DNA from: Pardosa pseudoannulata
Lineage: Eukaryota; Arthropoda; Arachnida; Araneae; Lycosidae
NCBI GenBank assembly: GCA_032207245.1
Contig: CM063502.1
Location: forward strand, 48,146,404 to 48,210,403
Direction: 5' to 3'
DNA: 64,000 nucleotides
Shown here: positions 63,736-64,000 of the stretch, piece by piece
How the letters are laid out: every line of letters begins with the position of its first letter
How positions within the stretch are numbered: the first letter of the stretch is position 1
Position numbers and translations under genes: made by a program
Notes under the pieces: model-generated
Told to the model about the DNA's origin: nothing
What the model saw: only the letters and a program-made list of their open reading frames with translations
Database searches by the model: none

Positions 63736-64000
63736 CCTTTTATGTTTGGGGTGTGTGGAATTAAAATGTCTTGGTTAATTGCAATTCAAGCACCTTATTT
63801 TACAGAAATCTTTGCTTTTCTGCTACTGTGCATATTTTAGAGATTTCTCATAAAAAAATCTTTGTGAGACGATTTTGACTCGAATGACAAGTCCTTAATA
63901 TTATGTTGCAAGAATAAACTTTATACGTATTCTACAAAAATGAGATGATTAGACCTTTTAATTGTAAAAACCAAAGGTTTAAACTTTTCCTCTAAACCGC

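Overview
This is a nuclear DNA window from a eukaryote, most likely an arthropod and possibly a spider or other chelicerate. The evidence is a very AT-rich sequence, short exons separated by introns of 1 to 20 kb, long (TA)n tracts, no long open reading frames, and decayed Tc1/mariner, pogo, copia and LINE copies. The arthropod call rests on the style of the neuroligin exons and the transposon mix. The chelicerate call is a guess.

One host gene is recognisable: the 3' half of a neuroligin on the + strand. Five exons chain with consistent splice phases: 11485-11594, 32346-32534, 33616-33959, 37345-37565 and 51665-51734. They encode the end of the cholinesterase-like ectodomain, the stalk, the single transmembrane helix (33855-33920) and a proline-rich cytoplasmic tail. 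The N-terminal part must lie upstream of the window, because the first exon opens in phase 2 and I found no earlier exon in 1-11484. Introns are about 20.8, 1.1, 3.4 and 14.1 kb. The last ~12 kb is downstream flank.

The most striking feature is a near-perfect 193-bp tandem triplication (10968-11546). It covers the end of an intron, the 3' splice site and the first 62 nt of the first visible neuroligin exon. Only the last copy runs on into a full exon with a donor. The first two leave intact acceptors leading into short reading frames that hit a stop.

The rest is mostly a transposon graveyard. There are Tc1-like transposase remnants at 3560-3990 (-), 22080-22940 (+), 26690-27370 (-), 49990-50540 (-) and 59560-60430 (+). 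There is a mariner with terminal inverted repeats (46985-47894, -) and a pogo/Tigger-like transposase (48322-49546, +). A LINE RNase H fragment lies at 27770-28400 (-), a LINE 3' end at 57880-58085 (-), and a long copia-like pol at 60780-63390 (-). Non-autonomous elements include three TTAA-flanked piggyBac-like MITEs, a pogo-like MITE, a foldback MITE, and a three-copy tRNA-derived SINE family. Several unclassified repeats are also present. A 302-bp perfect (TA)n-cored palindrome with unique 25-bp arms lies at 63434-63735. Long stretches between these hold nothing I can recognise beyond AT-rich unique DNA.
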